From Enterococcus malodoratus ATCC 43197 (GTDB taxonomy: Bacteria; Bacillota; Bacilli; Lactobacillales; Enterococcaceae): a stretch of DNA of 64,000 bases. The notes beneath the pieces are model-generated. The model saw only the letters and a list, made by a program, of their open reading frames with translations, had not been told where the DNA came from and searched no databases. This document shows positions 38,241 to 47,482 of this stretch, in pieces. Position numbers and translations under genes: made by a program. Positions within the stretch are counted from its first letter, which is position 1; the number at the start of each line of letters is the position of its first letter. The stretch lies in NCBI RefSeq assembly GCF_000407185.1, contig NZ_KE136484.1:1-64000 (forward strand), written 5' to 3'.

Positions 38241-38286
38241 AATAAGGCCTCAATGTCGATTTTTTGAGATTGAGGCCTTATTTTTG
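38241..38286. terminator. Terminator after the marR operon
   Basis: The stem AATAAGGCCTCAAT / ATTGAGGCCTTATT is followed by T; the A-rich other flank lets it serve the converging Mga-like gene too. Confidence 0.88.
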
Positions 38287-38420
38287 TTCATTTTTTCTAT
38301 TTTTTTATCCGTAATTATAAATTTTAAGGAAAAGTATTGCGAATTTATCAGGTATCTAGTGAAAGAAAGATCACTAACTAAAGTAAATAGAAGTGGATAC
38401 ATCTTTTAAGAACTCTATAT

Positions 38421-39857
38421 TTACTGTTTTGTTAATACGCAGGAAAAAATATAGTTAGAGATATCTTTTAGATCATTGGTTAGATTGTTGATAGAAATTG
38501 GTAGGATGAACTTTTTTTCTTGATCTAAAAGGCAGCGTTCACAGACGATAAAGCAATTTATATTGAAAAACAATTCTGGAATTTCGTCAATGGAGTAATA
38601 GATTTCGTCATTGATAAAAAAATAATTCTCAGAAATGATCTTGTTTATATTATTCCGAAACAGCATATGAGAGTATTCGTCTTTAGCAACAAGAATTATC
38701 GGCGTTTTCTTTTTTTCACCTTTTTTTAGGATGGGCATGACTAAATGGCAGAACTGTAAAATGATGGATTCCGACATCGTTATATTGGACAAAAAATTGT
38801 CTTTCAACCATAACCTGATTGTCTGGCTAACTTTTTCTTTTATGTACCGATCGCTACAGTTTGTAAAGTAGTATTGATTAAGTAAAAATTCATTAATTCC
38901 TAAGGAGGTCGTATAAACTAGATCCATTAATGGTTTTTCAAACTCAATTTCACCTAATAGATTCATTTCAAAAGCCGCTTCAAAATTTCTGATTAGTTGG
39001 ACAACAGAAGGATAACTTTTCAGTAATCTGTTTCTATAGTATTGATAATCAACTTCGATTAACCGATAACTATCTGGATTATAAGGCAAATTTTTATAGA
39101 TTAAAGAAATGAAGGCAATATTTCCATCGTCTATGTCCAAATCATGTTGTAGGAAACAAGTTTTAATACTATTAAAAATAATACCTGTTTTTAAAAACAT
39201 AATAGTTTCATCATCTATCGCAAGAGTCTCTTTTTTATTGATACTCAAGAAAATGGCATATTGTAAATAAAGCAGGCTTTTTTTGCTGAATCTGTTTTTT
39301 AAAAGTTCTCCCAGATCATGGGCTATTTGTTCGGATTTTAAAAATAGCGGCTGATTATTTAACTCGCTAGTACCGATTCCTCTCATCCAGATGGTCAAAA
39401 ACAGATAGCGTAATTTTAAATGATTCTCAAAGTTTACTTTGCCTTTGGAGTTGGTTCCTAAACTTTGTATAAAATACCTTTCGGCCTTTTTTTTTAAATT
39501 AAATACTTTTGTCACTGAAATAAATTCTTCTTCAGAAATGGCAGTATAGTTATTTTTTCCTAAAAGATATCGATAGCAAACTTTTAAGAAAGGAGAGTCC
39601 GCATAGAGCTTACGTACCAACTCATAACAACTTGTGTCTTGTTTGAAATGAAAAGACAACTCAGATCGAGAAATTGAATAGGAAACGATATCATCTTCCA
39701 ATTTTGAAGCTATTTTTTGACAATCTTTCTTAATAGTATTAAAACTAGCATTCATATTTTCTGCAAGCTCACCAATCTTGACCGGCCTGCATTCATACAA
39801 TACATATGTAATTTTAACTCTACGTATAATATCTTTTTCTATAAAGTTGTCTATCAA
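38421..39857 (-). CDS. Mga-like helix-turn-helix regulator
   Basis: The 478-residue protein has an N-terminal helix-turn-helix (PVKIGELAENMNASFNTIKKDCQKI) and the long helical body of the Mga/AtxA-type regulators (about residues 90-480), with LKLRYLFLTIWMRGIG in the middle. Those proteins control surface and virulence genes in response to carbon status. PRD histidines are not obvious. It faces the winged-helix gene at 40012 in tandem, and both are divergent from the MacAB-like exporter. Confidence 0.75.
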   Translation of the reverse strand: MIDNFIEKDIIRRVKITYVLYECRPVKIGELAENMNASFNTIKKDCQKIASKLEDDIVSYSISRSELSFHFKQDTSCYELVRKLYADSPFLKVCYRYLLGKNNYTAISEEEFISVTKVFNLKKKAERYFIQSLGTNSKGKVNFENHLKLRYLFLTIWMRGIGTSELNNQPLFLKSEQIAHDLGELLKNRFSKKSLLYLQYAIFLSINKKETLAIDDETIMFLKTGIIFNSIKTCFLQHDLDIDDGNIAFISLIYKNLPYNPDSYRLIEVDYQYYRNRLLKSYPSVVQLIRNFEAAFEMNLLGEIEFEKPLMDLVYTTSLGINEFLLNQYYFTNCSDRYIKEKVSQTIRLWLKDNFLSNITMSESIILQFCHLVMPILKKGEKKKTPIILVAKDEYSHMLFRNNINKIISENYFFINDEIYYSIDEIPELFFNINCFIVCERCLLDQEKKFILPISINNLTNDLKDISNYIFSCVLTKQ

Positions 39858-40011
39858 TTGATTGTCTCCTTACGCTATTAAATCCAGGAAAATGTCAATA
39901 AAGAATGAGCAAGTCGTCTTTCTTTGTATTACTTAGGTGCAACAATTAAAGCTGTTGGTAATTAAAGAGTAGCAGCTTCCGTTTTTCGTTTGGAATGAAA
40001 GCGACCGCTGT

Positions 40012-40713
40012 TTAATCGAGATAATTTTTCACTTCATTAAATAACAGATCGCCTAAAAAATATCCCTTATTCCAAGAGGTGATCAATTCACCCTCAGGAA
40101 AGTTATAAGTGGAAAGTTTCTTTCTAATACGATTCGTTAAATTGGAAAGCTGACACAAGTTTGATTTTGTTACTTGCGTTTCCCAGAGTAATGAACAGAG
40201 TTTTTCTCGGGAAAGGATCGCGCCATCTTTTTGAAATTGATACAAATGGTAGAGTAACTTCTTTTCATTAGAAGAGAGACTAAAAAAGAAGGTCTCTGAA
40301 TTTATGTCAATTTTTGAATTAGTCCTTTTTTCACTAGAAGGATATATCGATTGTTTACTCGTCAATTTAGCGATTTTTTCAATGATTCCCAAATTTGAAG
40401 TTACCGGATCAATCCAATCATCGATTTCATCAAATAGATAGGAAAGTTCTGTCTGTTTCAAATGTTCAGGATTTCCCTTTCTTAAAATGAAAAGACCATT
40501 TTGCTTGAAGGTAGAATAATATTTTGAAACCTCTAAAGTGGAAATTGTATCACTAAAAATGACCACCGAGAAATAGCTGATCACTTGTGGAAAGTGCTGT
40601 GCATCCAACATCAAATCATATGAGCAATATACTTCTGCATTTGAACGTTGCAGAACAGCTTGTAAATCTTGTTCCGCTAATAAATTCTTTGTTATAATCA
40701 ATACCTTTGTCAT
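40012..40713 (-). CDS. Winged-helix regulator with a receiver-like N-terminus
   Basis: The 233-residue protein has a C-terminal OmpR/PhoB-type winged helix (about 140-225: LSSNEKKLLYHLYQFQKDGA, SREKLCSLLW, LTNRIRKKL, WNKGYFLG). The N-terminal 115 residues follow a receiver-like pattern (KVLIITKNLLAEQDLQAVLQ, VVIFSDT) but lack the acidic pair after beta 1, so phosphorylation is unlikely. I start it at the ATG at 40713, with GGGAGC 9 bases upstream. It is probably the regulator of the divergent exporter or of the Mga-like gene. Confidence 0.75.
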   Translation of the reverse strand: MTKVLIITKNLLAEQDLQAVLQRSNAEVYCSYDLMLDAQHFPQVISYFSVVIFSDTISTLEVSKYYSTFKQNGLFILRKGNPEHLKQTELSYLFDEIDDWIDPVTSNLGIIEKIAKLTSKQSIYPSSEKRTNSKIDINSETFFFSLSSNEKKLLYHLYQFQKDGAILSREKLCSLLWETQVTKSNLCQLSNLTNRIRKKLSTYNFPEGELITSWNKGYFLGDLLFNEVKNYLD

Positions 40714-40841
40714 AATAATCGCTCCCAATAATAAATTAGCTCATGTAAGAAAAGTACTATATAGCGACTAATCCAATAAATGATAACTAATTCTTCGTAT
40801 TTTTATTTGGTATCATCTTAAAAATACATTATCAAAAAAAG

Positions 40842-40977
40842 ATCGATTATTTTTTCCTTTTTTTTAACTTTTTTAATTCGGAAATTAAATTTTAAAACAA
40901 AATACATTTAAAATTGTAAGAATAATCGATTATTTGCCATTATTTATAAAGGCGATGCTATAAACTAATCGATTATT
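40842..40977. promoter_or_regulatory. Three ATCGAT-centred sites in the divergent control region
   Basis: The 509-base gap holds three related palindromes: GATCGATTATT (centre 40844/45), AATAATCGATTATT (centre 40927/28) and TAATCGATTA (centre 40970/71). Centres are 83 and 43 bases apart, close to eight and four DNA turns. They are candidates for cooperative binding by the winged-helix or Mga-like regulator. Confidence 0.55.
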
Positions 40978-41123
40978 AGTCATTCTGATTAATAAAATAA
41001 GCATGAAAGATTATTCAAACGTCTAGTAAACGAATCATTTTCAACGACTTATCTCAACATAAATCACTCTAGGTTTATAACGAAAGTTTACGTGTTTCGC
41101 TATTTAGTTGGAAGCGTTTTTTC

Positions 41124-41151
41124 TTGTATTACTTTTTTGTTAGTTTAAATT
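41124..41151 (+). promoter_or_regulatory. Candidate promoter of the MacAB-like operon
   Basis: TTGTAT (41124-41129) and TAAATT (41146-41151) are separated by 16 bases, about 70 bases before the first gene. Confidence 0.4.
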
Positions 41152-41222
41152 AAGCTGATTCGATGTTTCAGAATTTATCTTCCTTGTAGACTAGGCCTAG
41201 AAAGTTTATGTGGGGGAAGATT

Positions 41223-42368
41223 ATGAAGAAAAAGACAAAGTTTGTGATTGCTGGAATCGCCGGTTTAGTTATAGCCGGTTGTGGATTTTTTATATTGAGT
41301 TCCAAGAATGAAGAATCACCTTATCATGTTTATACGGTCAAAACAGCAGATCCATTGCAGTTGAAAGGGAAAGTAGAACCAATTAAGAGACAACTTTATT
41401 TTTTAGATACGAGTAAAGGAGCTATAAAAAGCATTCCCGTAAGCAATGGCGCGGAAGTTGCGGTAGGGACTCCATTGATCGAGTATCAGAATGACACGGC
41501 ACAAAATGAGACGATTACACAGCAGCATGCTGTGAATAAAAGCTCTTTGGACGCCACTCAAGCTGAGGCTGCCGTGACGGCGGGAGAAAACCAAGTACAA
41601 ACAGTCACGAAACAGATCAATGAAACACAGCAGAAAATCGCACGAGCACAAGAAGAGGAGGAAAAAGCGGCACTCAATGAACAATTGAAGCAGCAGCAGA
41701 CGGAACTGCAATCAGCCAATGATCAGCTGCGCCAATCTCGTTTTGCAGTGCAAGGTGCGTACGAGGATGTTCAATCAGCCAAGGATGTTTTGGCCGGACA
41801 GCAAAAGCAGGCTTCGATGACGGTAAGTTCAGAAATTGAGGGGGTTGCCTCCGTGGATGAAAAAGGGAAAGGTTCCCCGGAAGTGCCGGTAGTCACTGTT
41901 TCTAGTAAGAACAAGCAGATCAAAGGTGTGGTAACAGAATATGATCTAGACAAACTCGTGTCTGGCCAGACTGTTCAAGTAGCAACGGTTGGGAATAATA
42001 AAAAAGTAGAAGGGACGGTCAAAGATATCGCTGCCAGTGCGCTTCCAACTAGCGGAGATAGCAGTAATGTTGCTTCTTATGAATTTACAGTAGAAGGAAA
42101 TTTCCCTTGGACCGATGATTTATCAACACTGATTACTTTGCAGCAAAAACAGCTCTTGCTTCCAGATTCTGCCGTTAAGAAAACGGCGAAGGAACAATAT
42201 GTCTTTAAATATATAAATGGCAAAGTGAAGAAGACTAAAATTCAAACGATGGATATCAATGGACGCAAGGTTGTCCAAGAAGGACTAAAGGACAATGATA
42301 AAATTATCGAAAATCCCGATGATGCTTTAAAAGACGGGGCGGAAATTCAGGTGAATACCAATGATTAA
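41223..42368 (+). CDS. MacA-like periplasmic-adaptor-type efflux subunit
   Basis: The 381-residue adaptor has an N-terminal signal with a possible lipobox (VIAGC), the two lipoyl half-motifs (LKGKVEPIKR, VSNGAEVAVGTPLIEYQN), a long coiled coil rich in Gln and Glu (about residues 100-185) and a beta-barrel part (IKGVVTEYDLDKLVSGQTVQV). Such proteins work with MacB-type ABC transporters to export peptides, antibiotics or lipids. I use the ATG at 41223 (GGGGGAAG before it). It overlaps the ATPase gene by 8 bases. Confidence 0.85.
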   Translation: MKKKTKFVIAGIAGLVIAGCGFFILSSKNEESPYHVYTVKTADPLQLKGKVEPIKRQLYFLDTSKGAIKSIPVSNGAEVAVGTPLIEYQNDTAQNETITQQHAVNKSSLDATQAEAAVTAGENQVQTVTKQINETQQKIARAQEEEEKAALNEQLKQQQTELQSANDQLRQSRFAVQGAYEDVQSAKDVLAGQQKQASMTVSSEIEGVASVDEKGKGSPEVPVVTVSSKNKQIKGVVTEYDLDKLVSGQTVQVATVGNNKKVEGTVKDIAASALPTSGDSSNVASYEFTVEGNFPWTDDLSTLITLQQKQLLLPDSAVKKTAKEQYVFKYINGKVKKTKIQTMDINGRKVVQEGLKDNDKIIENPDDALKDGAEIQVNTND

Positions 42369-43038
42369 ATTGGAGCATATTTATAAATACTATGATACTG
42401 GAGGAACACGGTTAAATGTTTTGGACGATATTAGTTTTTCCATTGATGCCGGTGAGTTCGTGGCGATCATGGGCCCCTCCGGTTCAGGAAAGTCGACTTT
42501 GATTAATCTCTTGGGATTCATTGATCGTAATTTTGAAGGGGATTATCTTTTCAACGGACATGAAATAGCGAATTTTGAGGATGAAGAATTATCCGTGATT
42601 CGTAACCGATCCGTGGGCTTCGTTTTTCAAAATTTTAGTTTGATTGAAATTTTAACCGTGGCTGAAAATGTCGAGCTGCCGCTTTTATATAATGGTGCCA
42701 AACACAATGAGACACAAAAGAAAGTAGCGGAAGCTTTGGCAAGGGTGGGCTTAGCTGATAAGTTGAACCAATTACCTAAACAATTATCTGGTGGACAGCA
42801 GCAGCGAGTGGCCATTGCTCGAGCATTGATCAATCAACCGAGTTTTATCATCGCTGATGAACCTACCGGAGCATTAGATACGCATACGACCGAGGAAATT
42901 ATGCAATTATTTAAACAATTGAATGATGAGGGCGTCACGATCATACTAGTCACGCATGATCCGGAAACGGTAGTTTACTGTGATCGTTTATTAAAAATTC
43001 GGGATGGAAAAATGATCGAGGAGGTGTTGCAGTCATGA
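42361..43038 (+). CDS. MacB/LolD-type ABC transporter ATP-binding protein
   Basis: The 225-residue ATPase has Walker A GPSGSGKST (about residue 38), Q-loop FVFQNFSLI, signature LSGGQQQRVA and Walker B FIIADEPTGALD. It is flanked and overlapped by the adaptor and permease genes, forming one export unit. Confidence 0.93.
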   Translation: MIKLEHIYKYYDTGGTRLNVLDDISFSIDAGEFVAIMGPSGSGKSTLINLLGFIDRNFEGDYLFNGHEIANFEDEELSVIRNRSVGFVFQNFSLIEILTVAENVELPLLYNGAKHNETQKKVAEALARVGLADKLNQLPKQLSGGQQQRVAIARALINQPSFIIADEPTGALDTHTTEEIMQLFKQLNDEGVTIILVTHDPETVVYCDRLLKIRDGKMIEEVLQS

Positions 43039-44240
43039 GAAAATACATTCTCTGGCGAACAGCCTTTCGTTCGATTTTTAAGAATAAGCGGCGTAGTTTT
43101 TTAACCATGGTCGGCATTATTATTGGGATTGCCGCCGTCATAACGATCGTTGCTTTAGGAAATGGCTTTAAGCGAAATATTTTGTCAGAAACGACTGGAG
43201 CAGATGAATCTGGCCAAACCAAATACATCAACATCAAATACAATGATTTTGACAATTTAGTCAAAGACGATAGCGGTATCTCGCAAACAGATAAAAACAT
43301 GGTTGCTAACCTGCCGGAAGTTAAAACTGTATCTTATTATAAAGCGATGAAAAAAGACAGTAATCCATCGATTGATTTCTATGATAAAAATACAAAACTA
43401 ACTATGACGGTTCAACCAACGAAAAAAACGGATTTATCTCTGTTGAATGGGCGTCAGCTTAATTCTGCTGATAATGATGGACTTAATAAGGTAGTTGTTC
43501 TTGACGAAGTAGTAGCAAAACAGATTTTTGGATCGAAAGAGGCGGCATTGAATCAGGGGTTTGATTTAAAGGGGCAGGTTTTTACTGTGGTCGGTGTATC
43601 AGCGAACACTTCAGGAGCGATCAGTCCTCAAAATTATGAACCGTTAGCCTTTTTTCCTAAAAAGACCTATACCCATTATTTAGGCAAGAAAGAAGATCAT
43701 TCGGTGTTAGCGATCACGTTCAATGCTAAAAATAATGACGCTGCAGCAATGAACAAAGTGGTGAAACAACTCAACCTGAATGGTGAGAGTCGTCTGCAGG
43801 GAGAGTATCAAAATTATGATCCAACTTCAGAAATTAAGCAGCTAGGTTCAATGTTGGATAATCTAACGCTGTTCATTAGTGCTGTAGCGGCCATTTCATT
43901 ATTTATCGCAGGTGTGGGTGTGATGAATATGATGTATATTTCAGTCTCTGAGCGAACAAAAGAAATCGGGATTCGTCGAGCACTGGGCGCGAATGCGAGA
44001 TCTATCAAACTGCAATTTTTATTTGAAGGGATCGTTTTGACCATTAGCGGCGGCATAATTGGCTATATTTTAGGAATTTTGATCGCCTATGGAGCGTCTT
44101 TTGCGTTGCCGTTTTCTGTTCGACCAGATCTGATGACTGTGTTGATTTCGATTGGTACCTCCGTTTTGATTGGTGTATGCTTTAGCTATTTACCCGCTTC
44201 AGCCGCCGCGAAAAAAGAATTGATCGATATTTTGAAATAG
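43035..44240 (+). CDS. MacB-type ABC transporter permease (FtsX-like)
   Basis: The 401-residue protein has one N-terminal membrane helix (SFLTMVGIIIGIAAVITIVALG), a large external MacB domain (about 45-270) and three C-terminal helices including the signature VSERTKEIGIRRALGA. It acts by coupling ATP hydrolysis to motions outside the membrane. The gene overlaps the ATPase gene by four bases. Together the three genes resemble antimicrobial-peptide exporters or sensors. Confidence 0.9.
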   Translation: MRKYILWRTAFRSIFKNKRRSFLTMVGIIIGIAAVITIVALGNGFKRNILSETTGADESGQTKYINIKYNDFDNLVKDDSGISQTDKNMVANLPEVKTVSYYKAMKKDSNPSIDFYDKNTKLTMTVQPTKKTDLSLLNGRQLNSADNDGLNKVVVLDEVVAKQIFGSKEAALNQGFDLKGQVFTVVGVSANTSGAISPQNYEPLAFFPKKTYTHYLGKKEDHSVLAITFNAKNNDAAAMNKVVKQLNLNGESRLQGEYQNYDPTSEIKQLGSMLDNLTLFISAVAAISLFIAGVGVMNMMYISVSERTKEIGIRRALGANARSIKLQFLFEGIVLTISGGIIGYILGILIAYGASFALPFSVRPDLMTVLISIGTSVLIGVCFSYLPASAAAKKELIDILK

Positions 44241-44248
44241 CTATTAGT

Positions 44249-44297
44249 AGCAAGGCCGTCATTTTTTGTTCGTTTAAATGAGGCCTTGCTTTTATTT
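44249..44297 (+). terminator. Terminator of the MacAB-like operon
   Basis: The stem AGCAAGGCC-g-TCATTT / AAATGA-GGCCTTGCT is followed by T. Confidence 0.85.
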
Positions 44298-44328
44298 TTG
44301 ATTTGCTGGTATGCTTCAAACTAGCTTT

Positions 44329-44357
44329 TTGCTTCTTCTCTCAAACCTTAGTATAAT
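44329..44357 (+). promoter_or_regulatory. dus promoter
   Basis: TTGCTT (44329-44334), a 17-base spacer and TATAAT (44352-44357) lie 60 bases before the dus start. Confidence 0.78.
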
Positions 44358-44417
44358 AACGTTGTTTTGAAATGATAACGGAGATCGTGCAGCGTGCGAT
44401 GGGAGGACATATACATA

Positions 44418-45392
44418 ATGATAAATAATTTTTGGGCAGAACTGCCAAAGCCCTTTTTTATACTGGCGCCAATGGAAGATGTAACAGATGTGGTATTTCG
44501 TCACGTTGTGAAAGAGGCTGGCGCACCAGATGTTTTCTTTACGGAGTTTACGAATTCGGATAGTTTTTGTCATCCAGAGGGAATTGAGAGTGTTCGAGGG
44601 CGTTTGGCGTTCACGGAGGATGAGCAGCCGATGGTGGCACATATCTGGGGCGACAAGCCAGAATTTTTCCGCGAGATGAGTATTGCGCTAGCAGACATGG
44701 GTTTCAAAGGAATCGATCTGAATATGGGTTGTCCTGTACCGAATGTTGCAGAGCGGGGGAAAGGCAGTGGCTTGATTTTACGTCCAGAGGTAGCGGCGGA
44801 ACTGATCGAAGCGGCCAAAGCCGGCGGATTGCCTGTCAGTGTGAAAACTAGAATCGGTTTTACTGAGATGGACGAGATGGAAGGCTGGATCAGCCATCTA
44901 TTAAAGCAAAACATCGCGAATCTTTCAGTTCATATGCGCACACGAAAAGAAATGAGTAAGGTCGAGGCACATTGGGAATTGATCCCAAAAATCGTAAAAA
45001 TGCGAGATGAAATCGCGCCAGAAACGTTGATAACGATCAATGGGGATATCTTGGATCGTCAGATGGGCTTAGATTTGGCAGAAAAATATGGTGTGGATGG
45101 GTTAATGATCGGGCGCGGAATCTTTAAAAATCCTTATGCCTTTGAGAAGAAACCGCAAGAACATTCACCTAAAGAACTGATTGATCTATTACGGTTACAG
45201 CTTGATCTGCAAGATAAATATGCGGAGCAAGTTCCGCGTTCGATTGTCGGCCTGCATCGTTTTTTCAAAATCTATGTCAAAGGATTTCCCGGAGCAAATG
45301 ATCTGCGAGTAAGTTTGATGAATACGAAATCAACAGCAGAGGTTCGAGCGATATTGGATGATTTTAAACGGGCACATGAAGAAATTGCCTAG
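44418..45392 (+). CDS. dus: tRNA-dihydrouridine synthase
   Basis: Dus enzymes reduce uridines in the tRNA D-loop using FMN and NADPH. The 324-residue protein has the FMN-binding start [14 protein letters not shown], the catalytic cysteine in [11 protein letters not shown] (about residue 95) and [21 protein letters not shown] and [16 protein letters not shown]. The HMRTR block (where many Dus have HGRTR) places it with the DusC-like/short group. I take the ATG at 44418 since the protein then starts at the conserved [10 protein letters not shown] region; GGAGG is 12 bases upstream, a slightly long spacing. Confidence 0.92.
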   Translation: MINNFWAELPKPFFILAPMEDVTDVVFRHVVKEAGAPDVFFTEFTNSDSFCHPEGIESVRGRLAFTEDEQPMVAHIWGDKPEFFREMSIALADMGFKGIDLNMGCPVPNVAERGKGSGLILRPEVAAELIEAAKAGGLPVSVKTRIGFTEMDEMEGWISHLLKQNIANLSVHMRTRKEMSKVEAHWELIPKIVKMRDEIAPETLITINGDILDRQMGLDLAEKYGVDGLMIGRGIFKNPYAFEKKPQEHSPKELIDLLRLQLDLQDKYAEQVPRSIVGLHRFFKIYVKGFPGANDLRVSLMNTKSTAEVRAILDDFKRAHEEIA

Positions 45393-45408
45393 TTAAAAAT
45401 TGATGCAA

Positions 45409-45459
45409 AAAAGGAGAAGAGACACTTTCTTACAGAAGTGTCCCCTCTCCTTTTTTGTG
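45409..45459. terminator. Bidirectional terminator between dus and the membrane gene
   Basis: The stem AAAAGGAGA-a-GAGACACTTC / GAAGTGTC-cc-CTCTCCTTTT (approximate) has A and T tracts on either side. Confidence 0.88.
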
Positions 45460-46041
45460 TTAGCGATTATCAGGATGTGCTCTTTTCCGCTGATTTTTAG
45501 TTCCTTGGTGTAAAATATCTTTCAGACGAGCCTCTTTTTTCTCGAGAAAGAAAGTAAACGTCATACTGGAGACACCGGATAAAGCCCAAACATACCAGCT
45601 GTCCTTACTGCTGAAGCGAGTGAAGACAGCAATATCCTTCAACAACTCGTGGGCGAATTCGGAGAAAATATCGTCGATCGCAATAGAGGCATGGTGAAAG
45701 AAATGCATCATGATCCCCAATATAAAGATCGCAATCCAGCCCAAAATATAAGGAAATCCTTTTTTGATGAGTATCACTGGACGCTGGTGTCGATCGAGTT
45801 CGTCAGTTACCTTGATTTCTGATTTAATGGTTTGAAACCAGCCGATAAAGCCCGCAGCAAGAATCAAAATAAACGCTGTAAAGAAATTTTCCGAAGTCCA
45901 CCTCATGGTAGCGAAAAACATGAGGATCGAATAAACAGGGATGCTCAGTAGTTTTAAACGTGAGATCTTTTCGAATTAAAATGCGTGTAAGGATAAGCGA
46001 AAAGCTAAAAATAGCAATAATCCGTAGATAATTAATTTCAT
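45460..46041 (-). pseudogene. Multi-pass membrane protein gene interrupted by an in-frame TAA
   Basis: An ATG at 46041 with AAGGAC upstream starts MKLIIYGLLLFLAFRLSLHAF, followed by TAA at 45978-45976. The same frame then continues without a break as FEKISRLKLLSIPVYSIL and on through a 153-residue open frame from 45921. The downstream part has no ribosome binding site. Hydrophobic segments at the start, near ENFFTAFILILAAGFIGW and near ILGWIAIFILGIMMHFF show a membrane protein of about 193 residues. I do not recognise the family. The most likely reading is one gene with a nonsense mutation. Confidence 0.65.
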
Positions 46042-46259
46042 ACTAAAGTCCTTCTTTCAAGAATAAACCAATTTTCAGATTATAGCGAAGATCTGTAAAA
46101 CGATAGGTTATTTTTTTAATCAGCCGCTTAGAAGTGTCGCTGCGGCTGAATTTTTTTTACTAAACTGACGAAGGTCAGCAGTATCTGGTAGAGTGGTCAA
46201 GGAAGGATCTATATGATTATTGTTATAATAGATAAAACTAGTTAAAGGAGCGGAGAACA

Positions 46260-46763
46260 ATGATCAAAGTAACACTAGGAGATATTTCCCGTTTAGATTT
46301 TCAAGTGGATGCAATCGTCAATGCAGCGAACTCGGCGCTGATTCCTGGTGGAGGTGTGGATGGGGCTCTTAACCAAGCCGCAGGTCCTAAATTAAAGCAG
46401 GCAATGGCGGCGATTGGTGGAACACCAACAGGCACGGCAGTGATCACTCCAGCATTCGAGCTGTCAGCGACTTATGTGATCCATGCGGTAGGACCACGTT
46501 ATATTGATGGCAAGCATAATGAAGAGGAGCTGCTGTATTCTGCATATGAAGCAGTCTTTCAACTGGCTCGTGAATACGAGCTGTCTACCCTCGCAATTCC
46601 AGTGTTAAGTGCAGGAATTTACGGCTACCCAAAAGAAACCGCAGCTTATGTTCTTTATAAGGTAGCTTCTAGAGCTGAAAATCATGCGGTTACAACCTAT
46701 GTAATCGTTTATGAAGAATTTTGGCTGCCGCTCTTTGATAAAATTCTGCAAAAAAAAATTTAA
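46260..46763 (+). CDS. Macrodomain protein (ADP-ribose / O-acetyl-ADP-ribose binding)
   Basis: The 167-residue protein is a stand-alone macrodomain of the YmdB/MacroD type, which hydrolyses O-acetyl-ADP-ribose or removes mono-ADP-ribose. Visible motifs are DAIVNAANSALIPGGGVDGAL (two catalytic and binding loops, about residues 19-39), YVIHAVGPRY and the phosphate loop VLSAGIYGYPKE. It starts ATG after AAAGGAGCGG. An ASCH-domain gene follows. Confidence 0.92.
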   Translation: MIKVTLGDISRLDFQVDAIVNAANSALIPGGGVDGALNQAAGPKLKQAMAAIGGTPTGTAVITPAFELSATYVIHAVGPRYIDGKHNEEELLYSAYEAVFQLAREYELSTLAIPVLSAGIYGYPKETAAYVLYKVASRAENHAVTTYVIVYEEFWLPLFDKILQKKI

Positions 46764-46853
46764 GATAATATATGTAAACGGTTAATTTAATTCTATTAGA
46801 TCGTAGATAAAGTGATAAGATAATAGTAAATATGCAAAAGTGAGGCGAATGCT

Positions 46854-47240
46854 TTGAAAGCTATCTCAATCCATCCAGCGCCAGTTATGGAAATTCTTTC
46901 AGGAAAAAAAACAGAAGAGTATCGTTCGTGGTCTACACACTATCGCGGTCCATTACTGATTTGTTCGACCGCTATTAAAACGCCAGACTGTATATCAGGG
47001 CATGCTGTCTGTATTGTAGATCTTGTGGATGTAAAACAATTGGACGAAGGTTCGTATGCATGGGTTTTTGCGAATGTTCGCTGTATCAAGCCATTCCCCA
47101 TTAAGGGGCAACGACGTTTGTATCATGTGCCGGATGACCGAATCATTGAACCAGAGACGGGGGAATTCACCATTGAAGATGGTGAAAAAGTTGTGACTGA
47201 AAAATTTTGGCAAGACTATTATTTGAGTCTAGTCAATTAG
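46854..47240 (+). CDS. ASCH domain-containing protein
   Basis: The 128-residue protein has the ASCH pattern: KAISIHPAPVMEILSGKKTEEYRSW at the start, GPLLICSTA and HAVCIVDLVDVKQL. ASCH domains belong to the PUA-like superfamily and are thought to bind RNA or modified nucleosides; some are cytidine amidohydrolases. The start is TTG at 46854 with GTGAGGCG upstream. It lies 90 bases after the macrodomain gene. Confidence 0.8.
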   Translation: MKAISIHPAPVMEILSGKKTEEYRSWSTHYRGPLLICSTAIKTPDCISGHAVCIVDLVDVKQLDEGSYAWVFANVRCIKPFPIKGQRRLYHVPDDRIIEPETGEFTIEDGEKVVTEKFWQDYYLSLVN

Positions 47241-47267
47241 ACTCCTTTCGAAATAGAAAGAATAACG

Positions 47268-47297
47268 AACACTCATTTAAGATAATGAGTGTTTTTA
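47268..47297 (+). terminator. Terminator after the ASCH gene
   Basis: The stem AACACTCATT / AATGAGTGTT has a TAAGAT loop and is followed by T. Confidence 0.85.
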
Positions 47298-47302
47298 TTT
47301 GA

Positions 47303-47395
47303 AGCACCCAACGTTTTTCAGTCATTGATGAAGATAAAGAATTTGAGGCGGCTAAAGCTCTCTTTGGTGTGAGCGAGAGATTAACAACCCAATAG
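47303..47395 (+). pseudogene. Short coding remnant of unknown origin
   Basis: After the terminator, an open frame reads STQRFSVIDEDKEFEAAKAL followed by FGVSERLTTQ and TAG. It has protein-like composition but no start or ribosome binding site. It may be the 3' end of a lost gene. A further terminator hairpin follows at 47483. Confidence 0.3.
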
Positions 47396-47482
47396 TTCAA
47401 AAGGCGGTATCTTGCCATCACAGGTATATTCATTAAGTGTGGTCATATACAACAAACAGAAAATTAATTAGAAAATGAAAAG

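Noticed and set aside
47233-47433. 66-codon minus-strand frame after the ASCH gene
   Set aside because: It covers a terminator and the complement of a more protein-like plus-strand remnant. No ribosome binding site is seen.
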